64,000 bases of DNA from CAZYQW01 sp964649825 (lineage in GTDB: Bacteria; Planctomycetota; B15-G4; JADJEK01), in assembly GCA_964649825.1 (NCBI GenBank), contig CAZYQW010000108.1:1-64000 (forward strand). The letters are read 5' to 3'. The position numbers and the translations under genes are program-made. A model generated the notes under the pieces. It was not told the origin of the DNA. It worked only from the letters and a program-made list of their open reading frames with translations, and searched no databases. Shown one piece after another: positions 54,031 to 64,000 of the stretch (its first letter is position 1; every line of letters starts with the position of its first letter).

Positions 54031-54431
54031 TCTCGGTTCCTCGAAGATCTCCAGGGACGGGACACGTCGCGGTGGACCGGTGACCGGTCCGTGCGCGCGT
54101 TCGTTCTTCCCCGTCGAACGTGGTCGAGGCCGCTTCTCCGCCACGCTTTCGTCCATACGTTCGAAAACGAGTCACGTCGCGGGCCGGCGCGGCGACAGTG
54201 CTCTCCAGAAAAGAGAAATCGATTGGCGGAGCCGAGCCGCGGGCACCGTTCTGCATCTTGTTCGGTCATGGAAGCCTCGTGATCACTTGGTCGCTCCGAT
54301 GTCTCGGAAGCGCCCGAGGGGAGTTCCAATTGCTGGAAGATGCAAACGCTGGCGTCGAGCGCGAGCCGGAGAGTCCGGGCGATCGGGGCGGCCCGACCGG
54401 TCCGAGTGGTCGGGGCGGTCCGCAGCCGGAG
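54031..54431. other. Divergent T6SS promoter region
   Basis: A 400-bp gap between the tssJ start (minus) and the kinase-like gene (plus). It should carry promoters for both T6SS blocks. Open frames cross it but lack protein-like sequence. No sigma-54 (GG-N10-GC) site was clearly identified. Confidence 0.45.
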
Positions 54432-57400
54432 ATGGAGAACAACAAGGAGGAAGGACCCCACGTTCGGATTCGCGATCGACGGCTGGAGGGTTCGGAGCCC
54501 GATCCCAGCGATCGAGGATCGCTCGTCCACGACGATGAACTGCCGTCGAGCTCGGCCCCCCTCCCGCCGGCCGATCCCGCCTCGATCGACGACGCGCCGA
54601 TCTCGTCCGCGTCGCTGATCACCAATGCGACGCGCGGGATGCGCTTCGAGCTGGTGCCGAACCGATCGCCCGAGGACGCGGAGGATCTGTTCTCGAAGCC
54701 GTTCGCGGTGCTGAGCGACGCCGGGCGCTACTCCCGCGTGATCCTGGGACGCGTGGTCTCGGGCGGCGGGTCGGTCGTGCGCGACGTCGCGCTGAAGATC
54801 CAGAAGGACGAGTACGGCGAGCAGCCGTTCGAGGACTACGGCGCGGCGACGATGGGCCGGGCGCTGTCGAACGAGGCGATCCACGACCTGTGGCGCCGCG
54901 AGTATCGGAGCCTCAGCAAGTTCTTCGGCGAGCACGCGAGCGTCGTCGAGATGCTCGACCTGTTCGAGCGCCCGGCGCCGAACGAGAGCCCCAAGCCGTT
55001 CCCCCCGGTCCTGTACTGCCGCCGGACGAAGCAGTACTTCCATCCGCCGTGCCCGCAGTGCGGGGCGATCCTGCGCGACTGCAAGGATGACAAGCTGCTC
55101 CAGTCCGTGAACACGGAGATCAAGGCGGCGGGGAAGCAGGGCGACGTCGGCCTCTACCACGCGTCGACTCGTCGGGCTCTCTACTGCGTGCGTTGCGCCG
55201 ACGCGGCCGGCGAGGACTACAAGCGCGTGCGGCTCTACGTTCGCTCGTACAAGGAGGGGTTGACGTCGCGCGACTACGCGGGGATCGTCAAGGATCGCTA
55301 CGACCTGTTCCAGGAGTACGGGCCCGTCCTGGAGAAGGAGTACGTCACGGACGAGATGCCGTGCAAGGGCTGCCAGCACCGGGAGGAGTGCCACGGCGCG
55401 GGCAAGGGGTCGGCGAAGCCGGTCTGCCGCTACCTGTATCCACTGTCGTTCTACGACTTCTACGCGATGCCGCTCGACTGCCTCCACCTGCAGTACAACT
55501 ACGCACTGCAGCTTGCGGGCGGCCGGCAGTTCAGGGATCTGCGCCAATCGCTGAGCCGAACGCTGGGGCAGACGTCGGCCCACGTCCACGTGCTCGACAC
55601 GATCGAGCCCGTCTTCACGCGGGGGCGCCAGTTGATCTACGGCTCGGATCGCGAGCAGCACAGCCTCGAGATCCTGAAGATCAAGCTGTCGCTCTTCCGC
55701 GACCTCTGCGAAGGGGTCGCCGCGGTGCATGGGAAGTGCGGCCCGCACCTCGACCTGAAGCCCGAGAACATCATGGTGAAGGTGGCGCCGCGCCGATCCG
55801 AGCTGCCCGCGCTCTGGAGCATGGACACCTACGTCATCGACCTCGCCTCGGCCAAGCCGTACTTCCACGACGGCGTCGCCGAGGACCAGCTCATCTTCGA
55901 GCCGCCGTTCAACTACAACGACGTCTACACGAGCCCCGTGATCTCCGATCACAAGAGCTTCGGCTTCAATCGCAAGGCGAACCTCGTGATCCGGTCCCGC
56001 GAGTCGCTGGCCGACGGATCGGGGGCGGTGAGGATCCACGCGATCCTCCACGGCGGCGAACTCGACGCGGCGAACTACAGCGACAAGGACGCGATCTCGC
56101 TGAAGCTCAAGGTCAACCATCCGGGTCTCGACAACCTGTCGCTCCGATTCCGGTGCGAGCATGACACGGGGGATCGGATCAATCGACTGAAGCTGACGGG
56201 GACGCCGATTCAGCTCGGCAAGGACCAGCTCAAGGCGCTCGACGAGCTGATCGCTCGGCGCTCTCCGATCACCGACATCGACTTCTACTCGTACAAGTGC
56301 TTCCACGTCCCCTGCGACCTGTTCAGCCTGGGGATCCTGCTGCTGCAGACGCTGCTCGAGACCCGGGTCGTGGAGGCGGAGAAGCGCGACGGCACCAAAG
56401 TGCGGCGCGGACAGAGCATCGTCGAGGTGCGGCGCGAGGCGCTGCTGTTCGCCAGGAAGTTCGAGCAGTGGGCTCTGCGCGAGCACGAGGCGAAGGTCAA
56501 GCACGGCGACGCCGTGCGCGAGGTGAAGCGCTGGCTCGTGAAGGAGGAGGAGGAGTGGAACGCGCTCACCGAAGTGGAGCGCCGCGACCTCCGGCCGCCT
56601 TGGTGCGCGCGAGAGAACGTGTTCTATCAGCCCGACCCCGGGCTCGGAGAAGCCGCGCGAGGCATCCCGTCGGACCTGTTCCACGACTGCCTCGTGGTCG
56701 CCCTCCGGCTCATCACGAACGTGGACGGCTTCAGCTACTGCCGCGACAACTCCGACTTCGACCCGGAACGACCCGAGGAGAAGATCGAGCGCGTCCGCGA
56801 CGACGTGAAGCGGATCTGCGACAAGATCCACACGCGGCTGTTCGGGCTGCAGAACCTCGGCCGCGAGATCCACGCCGTTCTCGACGAGATCGTGGGAGAC
56901 GAGTCGATCGAGGACGTCGACATCCTCGAGGGCCTCTCCGAACGCGCGCACGCGCACGTGGTTCGTTGCGCCGAGGACACGGCCGATCGGATCCTGCAGA
57001 GCGAGGGGAGCATCTACTTCGACCGCGTCCGGCGGCTCGAGGAGCTGAACCACAACCTGACGCAGGGGCTCGCCGCGCTCGACGGCAACGACGAGGAGCG
57101 TGCGTTCTCCGCCTACCTGCGCGAGAGGTTCCCGTACGTCCCGCCGGACACGCGGTCCGAGAAGATGCAGCTCGAGGACCAGCTCGAGCGCCTGCGCGGG
57201 CAGGTCGCGAAGCTCCTCGGCGTGGCCGGGGTCGATTCGAAAGCGATTCCGGCCGAGCGTCTCGACCAGCTCGACGTGGTCACGGAGCTCTGCTCGTCGT
57301 TGATCGAGTTCGTGGAGGCGATTCCCACGACGCTGGACGAGGTGAAGGAGGCGGCGGAGACGCGGGGCGGACGACGCACCGGCGAAGGTCGCGTCCGGGC

Positions 57401-57770
57401 GATCCTCCGCCAGTGGGCCGAGGGAAACGACGTCGACGTCCAGGACGAGGCGAAGCAGTACCTGAACGCGAGCCGCTTCCTCGCCCTACGCCTGCTTCGG
57501 GCCTATCAGTACGCGGTCCAGAAAGGGCTGCTCGACGTCGTCGAATACATCAAGGCGGACGAGCTCCTCCAAGCGGACGGCGGCATCCTCGACTCGATGC
57601 GACGCGGCAACCTGATCCGGGAGACACGGGCGAAGCTGGGCCAGATTCGCCGGCTCACCGAGCAGGAGCTGCACACCACGTACTTCTGGCCGCACGTGAC
57701 CGACGGGGACGCGCGCTTTCGGCGCGCGCTCGACGCCGGCGTGGGTCGGGCATCCGGCGCCGGAGAGTGA
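54432..57770 (+). CDS. Large cysteine-rich kinase-like protein of the T6SS locus
   Basis: The 1,112-residue product has a degenerate protein-kinase fold spread over about residues 70-660. It shows a lysine in VALKIQKDEYG (Lys122), catalytic loop HLDLKPENIMVK (His439, Asp441) and VIDLASAK in place of DFG. Between the N- and C-lobes is a long insert with two cysteine clusters: CPQCGAILRDC (207-217) with CVRC (252-255), a zinc-ribbon pattern; and C-x2-C-x5-C-x11-C (311, 314, 320, 332), which could bind zinc or an iron-sulfur cluster. A second insert (about 495-600) separates the DFG-like motif from the C-lobe. The C-terminal about 440 residues are mostly helical. I infer a T6SS-specific regulator like PpkA but unrelated in layout. 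ATG 54432 is chosen (CCGGAG just before it), with moderate certainty. Confidence 0.72.
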   Translation: MENNKEEGPHVRIRDRRLEGSEPDPSDRGSLVHDDELPSSSAPLPPADPASIDDAPISSASLITNATRGMRFELVPNRSPEDAEDLFSKPFAVLSDAGRYSRVILGRVVSGGGSVVRDVALKIQKDEYGEQPFEDYGAATMGRALSNEAIHDLWRREYRSLSKFFGEHASVVEMLDLFERPAPNESPKPFPPVLYCRRTKQYFHPPCPQCGAILRDCKDDKLLQSVNTEIKAAGKQGDVGLYHASTRRALYCVRCADAAGEDYKRVRLYVRSYKEGLTSRDYAGIVKDRYDLFQEYGPVLEKEYVTDEMPCKGCQHREECHGAGKGSAKPVCRYLYPLSFYDFYAMPLDCLHLQYNYALQLAGGRQFRDLRQSLSRTLGQTSAHVHVLDTIEPVFTRGRQLIYGSDREQHSLEILKIKLSLFRDLCEGVAAVHGKCGPHLDLKPENIMVKVAPRRSELPALWSMDTYVIDLASAKPYFHDGVAEDQLIFEPPFNYNDVYTSPVISDHKSFGFNRKANLVIRSRESLADGSGAVRIHAILHGGELDAANYSDKDAISLKLKVNHPGLDNLSLRFRCEHDTGDRINRLKLTGTPIQLGKDQLKALDELIARRSPITDIDFYSYKCFHVPCDLFSLGILLLQTLLETRVVEAEKRDGTKVRRGQSIVEVRREALLFARKFEQWALREHEAKVKHGDAVREVKRWLVKEEEEWNALTEVERRDLRPPWCARENVFYQPDPGLGEAARGIPSDLFHDCLVVALRLITNVDGFSYCRDNSDFDPERPEEKIERVRDDVKRICDKIHTRLFGLQNLGREIHAVLDEIVGDESIEDVDILEGLSERAHAHVVRCAEDTADRILQSEGSIYFDRVRRLEELNHNLTQGLAALDGNDEERAFSAYLRERFPYVPPDTRSEKMQLEDQLERLRGQVAKLLGVAGVDSKAIPAERLDQLDVVTELCSSLIEFVEAIPTTLDEVKEAAETRGGRRTGEGRVRAILRQWAEGNDVDVQDEAKQYLNASRFLALRLLRAYQYAVQKGLLDVVEYIKADELLQADGGILDSMRRGNLIRETRAKLGQIRRLTEQELHTTYFWPHVTDGDARFRRALDAGVGRASGAGE

Positions 57771-57793
57771 GGACGGTGGCTTCGCGGGACCCC

Positions 57794-57829
57794 ATGAACG
57801 AAGCGGTGAACGAAGCGGTGAACGAAGCG
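57794..57829. repeat. 12-bp tandem repeat, three units
   Basis: Three near-exact copies of (a/g)tgaacgaagcg in tandem at the start of the small unknown gene. Each unit adds four residues and a possible ATG/GTG start, so length changes stay in frame. Confidence 0.85.
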
Positions 57830-58105
57830 GTGCGGCGCTCCCTCATCGAGTCGCTCGCGCCCGCCGAGCTCTCGGCGAGCGAGCGCGCCGCGGTCGATCG
57901 GATCGTCGACGCGCACGCCGGTGAGCCGCTCGCGATCGATCCCGTGGCGACGCGCCTCGTCGCCGCCTTCCTCGGCCCGTTGCTCGGCGTCGGCGAGGAC
58001 GCGGCCGAGCCGGTCGCGCGCCGCGTTGCGGAGACCCTGCTCGAGGACGAGTTCGCTCGCGTGCGGCTGGAACGACTGTGGAGCCGGCTGTGCGACGCGG
58101 ACTAG
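57794..58105 (+). CDS. Small unknown protein with N-terminal tandem repeat
   Basis: The 103-residue helical, acidic protein begins MNEAVNEAVNEAVRRSL, coded by three 12-bp repeats. No family was recognised. The tight placement between the kinase-like gene and the sigma factor, whose start overlaps its last codons, suggests a shared regulatory job, perhaps binding one of them. An ATG at 57794 is clear but the ribosome site is weak. Confidence 0.6.
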   Translation: MNEAVNEAVNEAVRRSLIESLAPAELSASERAAVDRIVDAHAGEPLAIDPVATRLVAAFLGPLLGVGEDAAEPVARRVAETLLEDEFARVRLERLWSRLCDAD

Positions 58106-58890
58106 GTCACGCAAGAGCTCCGTCGCTCGGCGCCGGTCGCGCCCCGTCGCTCGGCGCCGGTCGCGCCCCGTCGCCGGACGTCGCGAAGCCCGCGGCGGCC
58201 GACGTCGAGGCCGACGTGCGGCAGCGCGTGCTGAGCTGTCAAGGCATGGTGAAGAACCTCGCGTGGCGTATCCGCAAGAAGCTTCCGCCGCACGTCGACG
58301 TCGAGGAACTCATCGGTGAGGGCAACCGCGGACTCGTCGAGGCGGCACGCGCGTTCGAGCCCGAGCGCGGCCTGCGATTCTCGACGTACGCGCACTATCG
58401 GATCCGGGGCGCCATCTTCGACTGCCTCCGCAAGATGCCCTGGTACAGCGACCGCGACTTCCATGGCTCGAAGTACGAGCACGCTGCTTCGGCGTTCCTG
58501 GAGGCACGCGAGGAGGACGAAGCGCAGGTCGACTCGGACAGCGTCGACGACGGGCTTCGGTGGCTGAAGGACGTATCGACCGGGCTCGCGGTCGCGATGT
58601 CGATCGCGGACGGCGACAAACTCGACGACGGCGAGGTGTACGGGACGGGCAGTCCGCTGCAGCGGCTCGTGAACCGCGAGACCTGCGAGCGACTCGTCCA
58701 ACTGATCGAGGAGCTGCCCGATGACCCGGGGCGCCTGCTTCGCGGCATGTACTTCGAGGGATTGACGTTGACCGCGGCGAGCGCGCGCATCGGCGTGAGC
58801 AAGTTCTGGGGAAGCCGCTTGCATGCGAAGACGCTGCGGCGGCTCGCGCTCCGACTCATGGGAACGACGGGACCGGAGAGCGCTGAATGA
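58078..58890 (+). CDS. Sigma-70-family sigma factor in the T6SS operon
   Basis: The 270-residue product has sigma region 2 (about 78-120; LIGEGNRGLVEAARAFEPER, FSTYAHYRIRGAIFDCLRKM) and region 4 (about 210-262; LTLTAASARIGVSKFWGSRL). The layout resembles FliA/sporulation-type alternative sigma factors. An N-terminal region with a duplicated APSLGAGR segment precedes region 2. GTG 58078 overlaps the previous gene by 28 bases, and the stop overlaps tssA in ATGA. It probably directs RNA polymerase to T6SS promoters; that is inferred from position. Confidence 0.82.
   Translation: MEPAVRRGLGHARAPSLGAGRAPSLGAGRAPSPDVAKPAAADVEADVRQRVLSCQGMVKNLAWRIRKKLPPHVDVEELIGEGNRGLVEAARAFEPERGLRFSTYAHYRIRGAIFDCLRKMPWYSDRDFHGSKYEHAASAFLEAREEDEAQVDSDSVDDGLRWLKDVSTGLAVAMSIADGDKLDDGEVYGTGSPLQRLVNRETCERLVQLIEELPDDPGRLLRGMYFEGLTLTAASARIGVSKFWGSRLHAKTLRRLALRLMGTTGPESAE
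58121..58168. repeat. 24-bp direct tandem repeat in the sigma-factor gene
   Basis: Two exact 24-bp copies (58121-58144 and 58145-58168) starting cgtcgctcggcgccggtcgc, plus a partial third. They encode the repeated eight-residue APSLGAGR segment ahead of sigma region 2. Confidence 0.85.
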
Positions 58891-60161
58891 TCGCGATCGA
58901 CGTCGAACGAGTCGTGGCACCGATCCCTGGAACGTCCGCGTCCGCGTGCGGCGTCGACCTGAGACGGCAGAACGGCGGCGTGCGCTTCTACGAGCTGAAG
59001 GACCTCTACAAACAGGCGAAGCGGCTCGAGCGCGAAGAGGTTTGGAGCGACGGGGACCGAGGAGGCCCAGGGCGCCCGGACTGGCGCGGCCTGAACGAGG
59101 CGATCCTGCGCGCGTTGGCCGAGGAGTCGAAGGACCTCCAGCTCGTCGCGTGGCTGATCGAGGGCCTGGCCCGGACCGACGGCGTGGCCGGAGTCCGAGC
59201 CGGCTTCGCGATCGCGCGCGGGCTCGTCGAGGCGTACTTCGATGACCTCCATCCGGCGCCGGACGAGGACGGGGTCGAGACCCGGATTCGCGGCCTGCTC
59301 GAGCTCGCCGAGCCGACCGATGCGCGTCCGGTCGGCCTGTCGCTCGACGACGTCGTCATCGGCGTTGCGCCTCCGGGGCCGGTGAGCCTCGCGCAGGTCC
59401 GGCTCGCGCGGAAGATGGAGGGATACTCGCAGGAGCAACGCCGGCGCATGCGCGGTCAGCGGGCGCACGACCTCGGCGAGATCCGCCAGTCGGTCGTGGC
59501 CACCGACGTCCGGCACTTCCGGTGCCTGCTCGAGGAGCTCGACGGGTGCCGCGCGGAGGTGGAGGCCCTCGCGGCGGCGCTCGAGCCGAAGTGCCGCGGC
59601 GTCCAACTCGGGACCTTCGGCAATCTCACCGACGTGTTCGACGATGTCGCGCGAACCGTGCGCGGCCTGGTCGGCGAACGGCTCGACGAACCGACGCCGC
59701 CGGCCCGTCCGGCGCCGTCCACGCTCGGGCCCGCCGGCGTTCCGCCCGCGACCGACGCTTCGCTCGCGGCCGGGCCGTCGACGAGCGGCGGCGGGCCGAT
59801 TCGTTCACGCGAACAGGCGTTCGAGCGGATGCGCGAGGTCGCCGAGTTCTTTCGCCGAGCCGAGCCGCACAACCCCGTGTCGTACGTGATGCCCGAGGTG
59901 ATCCGGTGGGGGCAGACCCCGCTCCCCCAGCTCATCACCGAGTTCTCGGCGCAGCCGAACGGCATGGATTGGTTCAGCCGACTCATCAGCCCGGAGCGGG
60001 CACGCCCGAGCTCGCCGCCCTTGCAACCCCCGCTGCCCCGACAGAGCGGGTCCGCGGCGGCCACGACGACCGCCGAGACCAAGCCCGACGAGGAGAGCGG
60101 CCAGAAGACCACCGCAGCCGCGATCGCCAAGTTCCGCGAGGACGCGAAGAAGAAGTCGTAG
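58887..60161 (+). CDS. tssA: T6SS cap/assembly protein TssA (ImpA-like)
   Basis: The 424-residue product has an ImpA N-terminal domain (about 12-150): DLRRQNGGVRFYELKDLYKQ, then DLQLVAWLIEGLARTDGVAG and the FDDLHPAPDEDGVETRI motif. A Pro/Ala/Thr-rich linker (about 270-305) and a short helical C-terminus (EFFRRAEPHNPVSYVMPEVI) follow. TssA recruits and caps the growing tail tube and sheath. ATG 58887 overlaps the sigma-factor stop. Confidence 0.88.
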   Translation: MIAIDVERVVAPIPGTSASACGVDLRRQNGGVRFYELKDLYKQAKRLEREEVWSDGDRGGPGRPDWRGLNEAILRALAEESKDLQLVAWLIEGLARTDGVAGVRAGFAIARGLVEAYFDDLHPAPDEDGVETRIRGLLELAEPTDARPVGLSLDDVVIGVAPPGPVSLAQVRLARKMEGYSQEQRRRMRGQRAHDLGEIRQSVVATDVRHFRCLLEELDGCRAEVEALAAALEPKCRGVQLGTFGNLTDVFDDVARTVRGLVGERLDEPTPPARPAPSTLGPAGVPPATDASLAAGPSTSGGGPIRSREQAFERMREVAEFFRRAEPHNPVSYVMPEVIRWGQTPLPQLITEFSAQPNGMDWFSRLISPERARPSSPPLQPPLPRQSGSAAATTTAETKPDEESGQKTTAAAIAKFREDAKKKS

Positions 60162-60259
60162 TCAGTTCCGTTCGATGCCTCGCGGGTGCGAGGCAAGCGT
60201 TGTTTCTGGATCAAGGCCGGGGTCCCGTGGCCGCAGACGGGACGGACAAGGAGTACCAC

Positions 60260-60789
60260 ATGGCGGAATCGAGACAGCAGTGGCTGGCCCGGAACCGGAA
60301 GCCGCGCGTTCACATCACGATGGACGTCGAGACCGAGGACGGGATCAAGAAGGTCGAGCTCCCCTTCGTGATCGGCGTGATGGGCGACTTCTCGGGCGAT
60401 CGCCCTTCGGACGAGTTGAGGCCGCTCAAGGACCGCAACTTCATCCGGATCGACAAGGACAACTTCGACGAGGTGATGCGCCGGATCGAGCCGCGGCTCG
60501 CGTTCAAGGTCGAGAACACGCTCGACGGCGGCGACACCCAGCTCTCGGTGGAGCTGACGTTCGAGTCGCTCGACGACTTCGAGCCGGCGAACGTCGCGCG
60601 CCGGATCGAGCCGCTGAGGAGGCTGCTCGACAAGCGCAACCAACTCCAGGACCTGGCGAGCCAGGTCGACCGCTCCGATCGTCTCGAGTCGATGCTCGAG
60701 CAGATCCTCCAGGACAAGGACACGCTGAAGAAGCTCTCGGACAGCCGCGCATCGGAGCCCGCGGACGACGCCGAGGCGGGAGGTGAAGC

Positions 60790-60793
<4 letters not shown>
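60260..60793 (+). CDS. tssB: T6SS contractile-sheath small subunit TssB
   Basis: The 177-residue product has the TssB core: PRVHITMDVETEDGIKKVEL, LPFVIGVMGDFSGDRP, LKDRNFIRIDKDNFDEVM and a helical C-terminus. It pairs with TssC to build the sheath. ATG 60260 follows AAGGAG. The stop overlaps tssC in ATGA. Confidence 0.95.
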
Positions 60794-62301
<1,508 letters not shown>

Positions 62302-62325
62302 CGGGACGAAGTGGAGGTGCGAGTC

Positions 62326-64000
62326 ATGGCGACGAATTGGCGCGAGCGCGACCCCTCCGTCACCGCGCTCGCGGCGTTCCTCGCCGACGGGCCTCCACTT
62401 TCGCCGTCGTCGGGGGCGTGGCGCCGGCGCGTCGCGAGCGACGTCGCGGACATCGACGCCGCGATCTCGCGCCAGGTGAACGCGATCCTCCACCACCCCC
62501 GGTTCCGTACGTTGGAGGCAACCTGGCGTGGGCTGCGCTACCTCATCGACCAGACCGAACGCGATCGGATCCTCGAGGCGGACGGACGGTCCGAGGTGTT
62601 CGTCGAGGTCCTCGACGTCACGATGGTCGAGCTCGAGAAGGACATCGATCGAGCGTCCGACTTCGATCGAAGCGAGTTCTTCGGCAAGATCTACAGCGAG
62701 CGCATGGACCAACCCGGGGCGTTCCCGTTCGGGTTGTTGATCGGCGACTACGAGTTCGGTCGTGATCCGTCGTTGATCGAGAACGGAGGCGTAGGCTCGC
62801 CGGGCGGGCGGCTCGCGCCGCTCCAATCGATCGACCTGCTCGGCGACGTCGCGCAGGTCGCCGCCGCCGCGTTCTCGCCGTTCGTCGCCGCCGCGTCGCC
62901 CCACCTCTTCGGCCTGCGCGAGTACCGGGAGATCGATCGACTCGGGACGTTGCGCATCGGCGCGGCGTTTTCGCGTCCGGGCGGCTGGTCGACGCTGCGT
63001 TCGATGGACGACGCGCGCTTCGTCGGGCTGACGCTGCCGAAGGTGTGCTTCCGTCTGCCGTATCGCGCAGGAGTCGCATCGGCGCACGGCTGGATCTGTC
63101 GCGACGCGCAGTGTCGATCGCTCGTCCATCCGGATCGAGAGGATCGTTGCTGGTGCGGTCGCCTCCTGCACACCGGGAAGTGGGACTGTCCCTCGTGTGG
63201 GTTCCAGGGAAACGCGCCGGACGACACGCGCTGCGGGTCGCCGGAGTGCAACGCGCGGCTCGTCGGCGATCGCACCGGCCTCTACGACGTCGACCCCTAC
63301 GACGCCGCCTTCTACTTCGAGGAGCGGTTCGAGCCGGGGGAGCCGACCGCGCTCTTCGGCAACGCGGCGTTCCCGTTCGCGGCGGTGGTCGCGCGTTCGT
63401 TCCTGGCGTCGGGCTGGCTCGCGGACATCCGCGGCGTCCGCCTGACGAAGCGGCCGGGCGAGGAGAGGACGCGGCTCGACGCGCGCTGCGGCCTCGTCGA
63501 AGGTCTTCCACACGACGGGATCGGGACGGATCGTCCCGGCGTCGTCACGCGCATGAAGACCGAGGTGCGCCTGACCGACGCGCAGGAGCGGGAGATCTCG
63601 GAGTTCGGGTTCATCCCGCTTTGCGACCTGCAGGACACGTCGTTCCTGGCGTTCTTCGGGACGCCATCCATCCAGATCCCGGCGAAGTACGACAAGCCCG
63701 TGGTGACGAGGAACGCGCGGATCTCGGCGATGCTCCAGTACGTGCTCTGCACCTCGCGGTTCGCGCATTACTTGAAGGTGATGGCTCGAGACCTCACCGG
63801 CGCCGCGGTCGGTCCGGTCGAGATCGAGGCTCGACTGAAGGCGTGGATCGCGACCTACGTCAGCGAGAACGCCAGCGACGACGACGTCGCGAAGTTCCCG
63901 CTGCGCGCCGCCGACGTCGAGATCAGCTCGCGCGGCGCCGACTCCGGCACGTACTACTGCGTCATCCAACTCCTCCCGCACTCGCAGGCGGAGGACCTGG
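62326..64000 (+). CDS. TssC-like sheath protein with double zinc-ribbon insertion (partial)
   Basis: At least 558 residues; the gene runs off the window edge. It follows TssC closely: HPRFRTLEATWRGLRYLIDQ, LLIGDYEFGRDP, AAFSPFVAAASPHLFGL and TSRFAHYLKVMARDLTG. It differs by an insertion at about residues 250-320 holding eight cysteines in pairs (258/263, 275/277, 288/291, 303/308), the pattern of two zinc ribbons (CPSCGFQGN, then CGSPEC). ATG 62326 follows GTGGAGGTG, 24 bases after tssC. It may be an alternative sheath or cap subunit, or a regulator that binds the sheath. The end is not seen. Confidence 0.85.
   Translation, partial: MATNWRERDPSVTALAAFLADGPPLSPSSGAWRRRVASDVADIDAAISRQVNAILHHPRFRTLEATWRGLRYLIDQTERDRILEADGRSEVFVEVLDVTMVELEKDIDRASDFDRSEFFGKIYSERMDQPGAFPFGLLIGDYEFGRDPSLIENGGVGSPGGRLAPLQSIDLLGDVAQVAAAAFSPFVAAASPHLFGLREYREIDRLGTLRIGAAFSRPGGWSTLRSMDDARFVGLTLPKVCFRLPYRAGVASAHGWICRDAQCRSLVHPDREDRCWCGRLLHTGKWDCPSCGFQGNAPDDTRCGSPECNARLVGDRTGLYDVDPYDAAFYFEERFEPGEPTALFGNAAFPFAAVVARSFLASGWLADIRGVRLTKRPGEERTRLDARCGLVEGLPHDGIGTDRPGVVTRMKTEVRLTDAQEREISEFGFIPLCDLQDTSFLAFFGTPSIQIPAKYDKPVVTRNARISAMLQYVLCTSRFAHYLKVMARDLTGAAVGPVEIEARLKAWIATYVSENASDDDVAKFPLRAADVEISSRGADSGTYYCVIQLLPHSQAEDL

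Noticed and set aside
53808..57053. Minus-strand open frame opposite the kinase-like gene
   Set aside because: Antisense shadow; kinase motifs and cysteine clusters are on the plus strand.
57794..57829. Short tandem repeats as a possible CRISPR array
   Set aside because: Units are 12 bp and directly adjacent with no spacers.

Overview
The window is high-GC bacterial DNA with strong G/C at third codon positions. Several features suggest a member of the Planctomycetota: three secreted proteins or remnants share a C-terminal tail I associate with planctomycete secreted proteins; there is a fused sugar dehydrogenase/ThuA/DUF1080 protein next to a multihaem cytochrome; and DUF1579, SBBP-repeat, sulfatase-like and CocE/NonD-type genes are present. 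No rRNA, tRNA or other marker gene is present, so the taxon is an inference.

Layout. 1-8000 is a worn region: an IS1182-like transposase remnant, a small secreted-protein gene frameshifted at a 4-bp tandem repeat, a cysteine synthase, an SBBP-repeat pseudogene split by a 155-bp palindromic MITE-like element, a pRiA4b ORF-3-type protein, a DUF1579 lipoprotein and a secreted protein with three tandem repeats. 8200-14340 holds a coupled two-gene operon for a five-haem c-type cytochrome and a dehydrogenase-ThuA-DUF1080 fusion. 14449-24993 holds an S9 peptidase, a deleted short-chain dehydrogenase, a hybrid histidine kinase, a PRC-barrel protein, a trypsin-like protease and an EamA transporter. 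25280-28666 holds an ACT protein, a kinase/PP2C pair and a zinc alcohol dehydrogenase. 28938-34703 is a sugar/glycosyltransfer cluster (epimerase, a methyltransferase-glycosyltransferase-TPR-glycosyltransferase fusion, a GT2 enzyme). 34690-42898 is a minus-strand run of exported or membrane enzymes (CocE hydrolase, sulfatase-like lipoprotein, GT39-like membrane protein, secreted esterase). 43013-45144 holds an SNM1-like nuclease and a beta-propeller lipoprotein.

45313-64000 is a type VI secretion system (T6SS) locus that continues past the right edge. It has hcp and tagF (plus strand); a minus-strand tssJ-tssK-tssL-tssM membrane/baseplate block; and, divergent from it, a large cysteine-rich kinase-like protein, a small unknown protein, a sigma-70 factor, tssA, tssB, tssC and a second TssC-like sheath gene carrying an eight-cysteine double zinc-ribbon insertion. 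tssE, tssF, tssG, clpV and vgrG are not seen and may lie beyond 64000. The kinase-like protein, the sigma factor and the zinc-ribbon TssC paralog make this T6SS the best candidate for an undescribed variant system.

Most genes sit in short operons with ATGA/GTGA overlaps, and convergent gene pairs are separated by GC-rich hairpins that look like bidirectional terminators.
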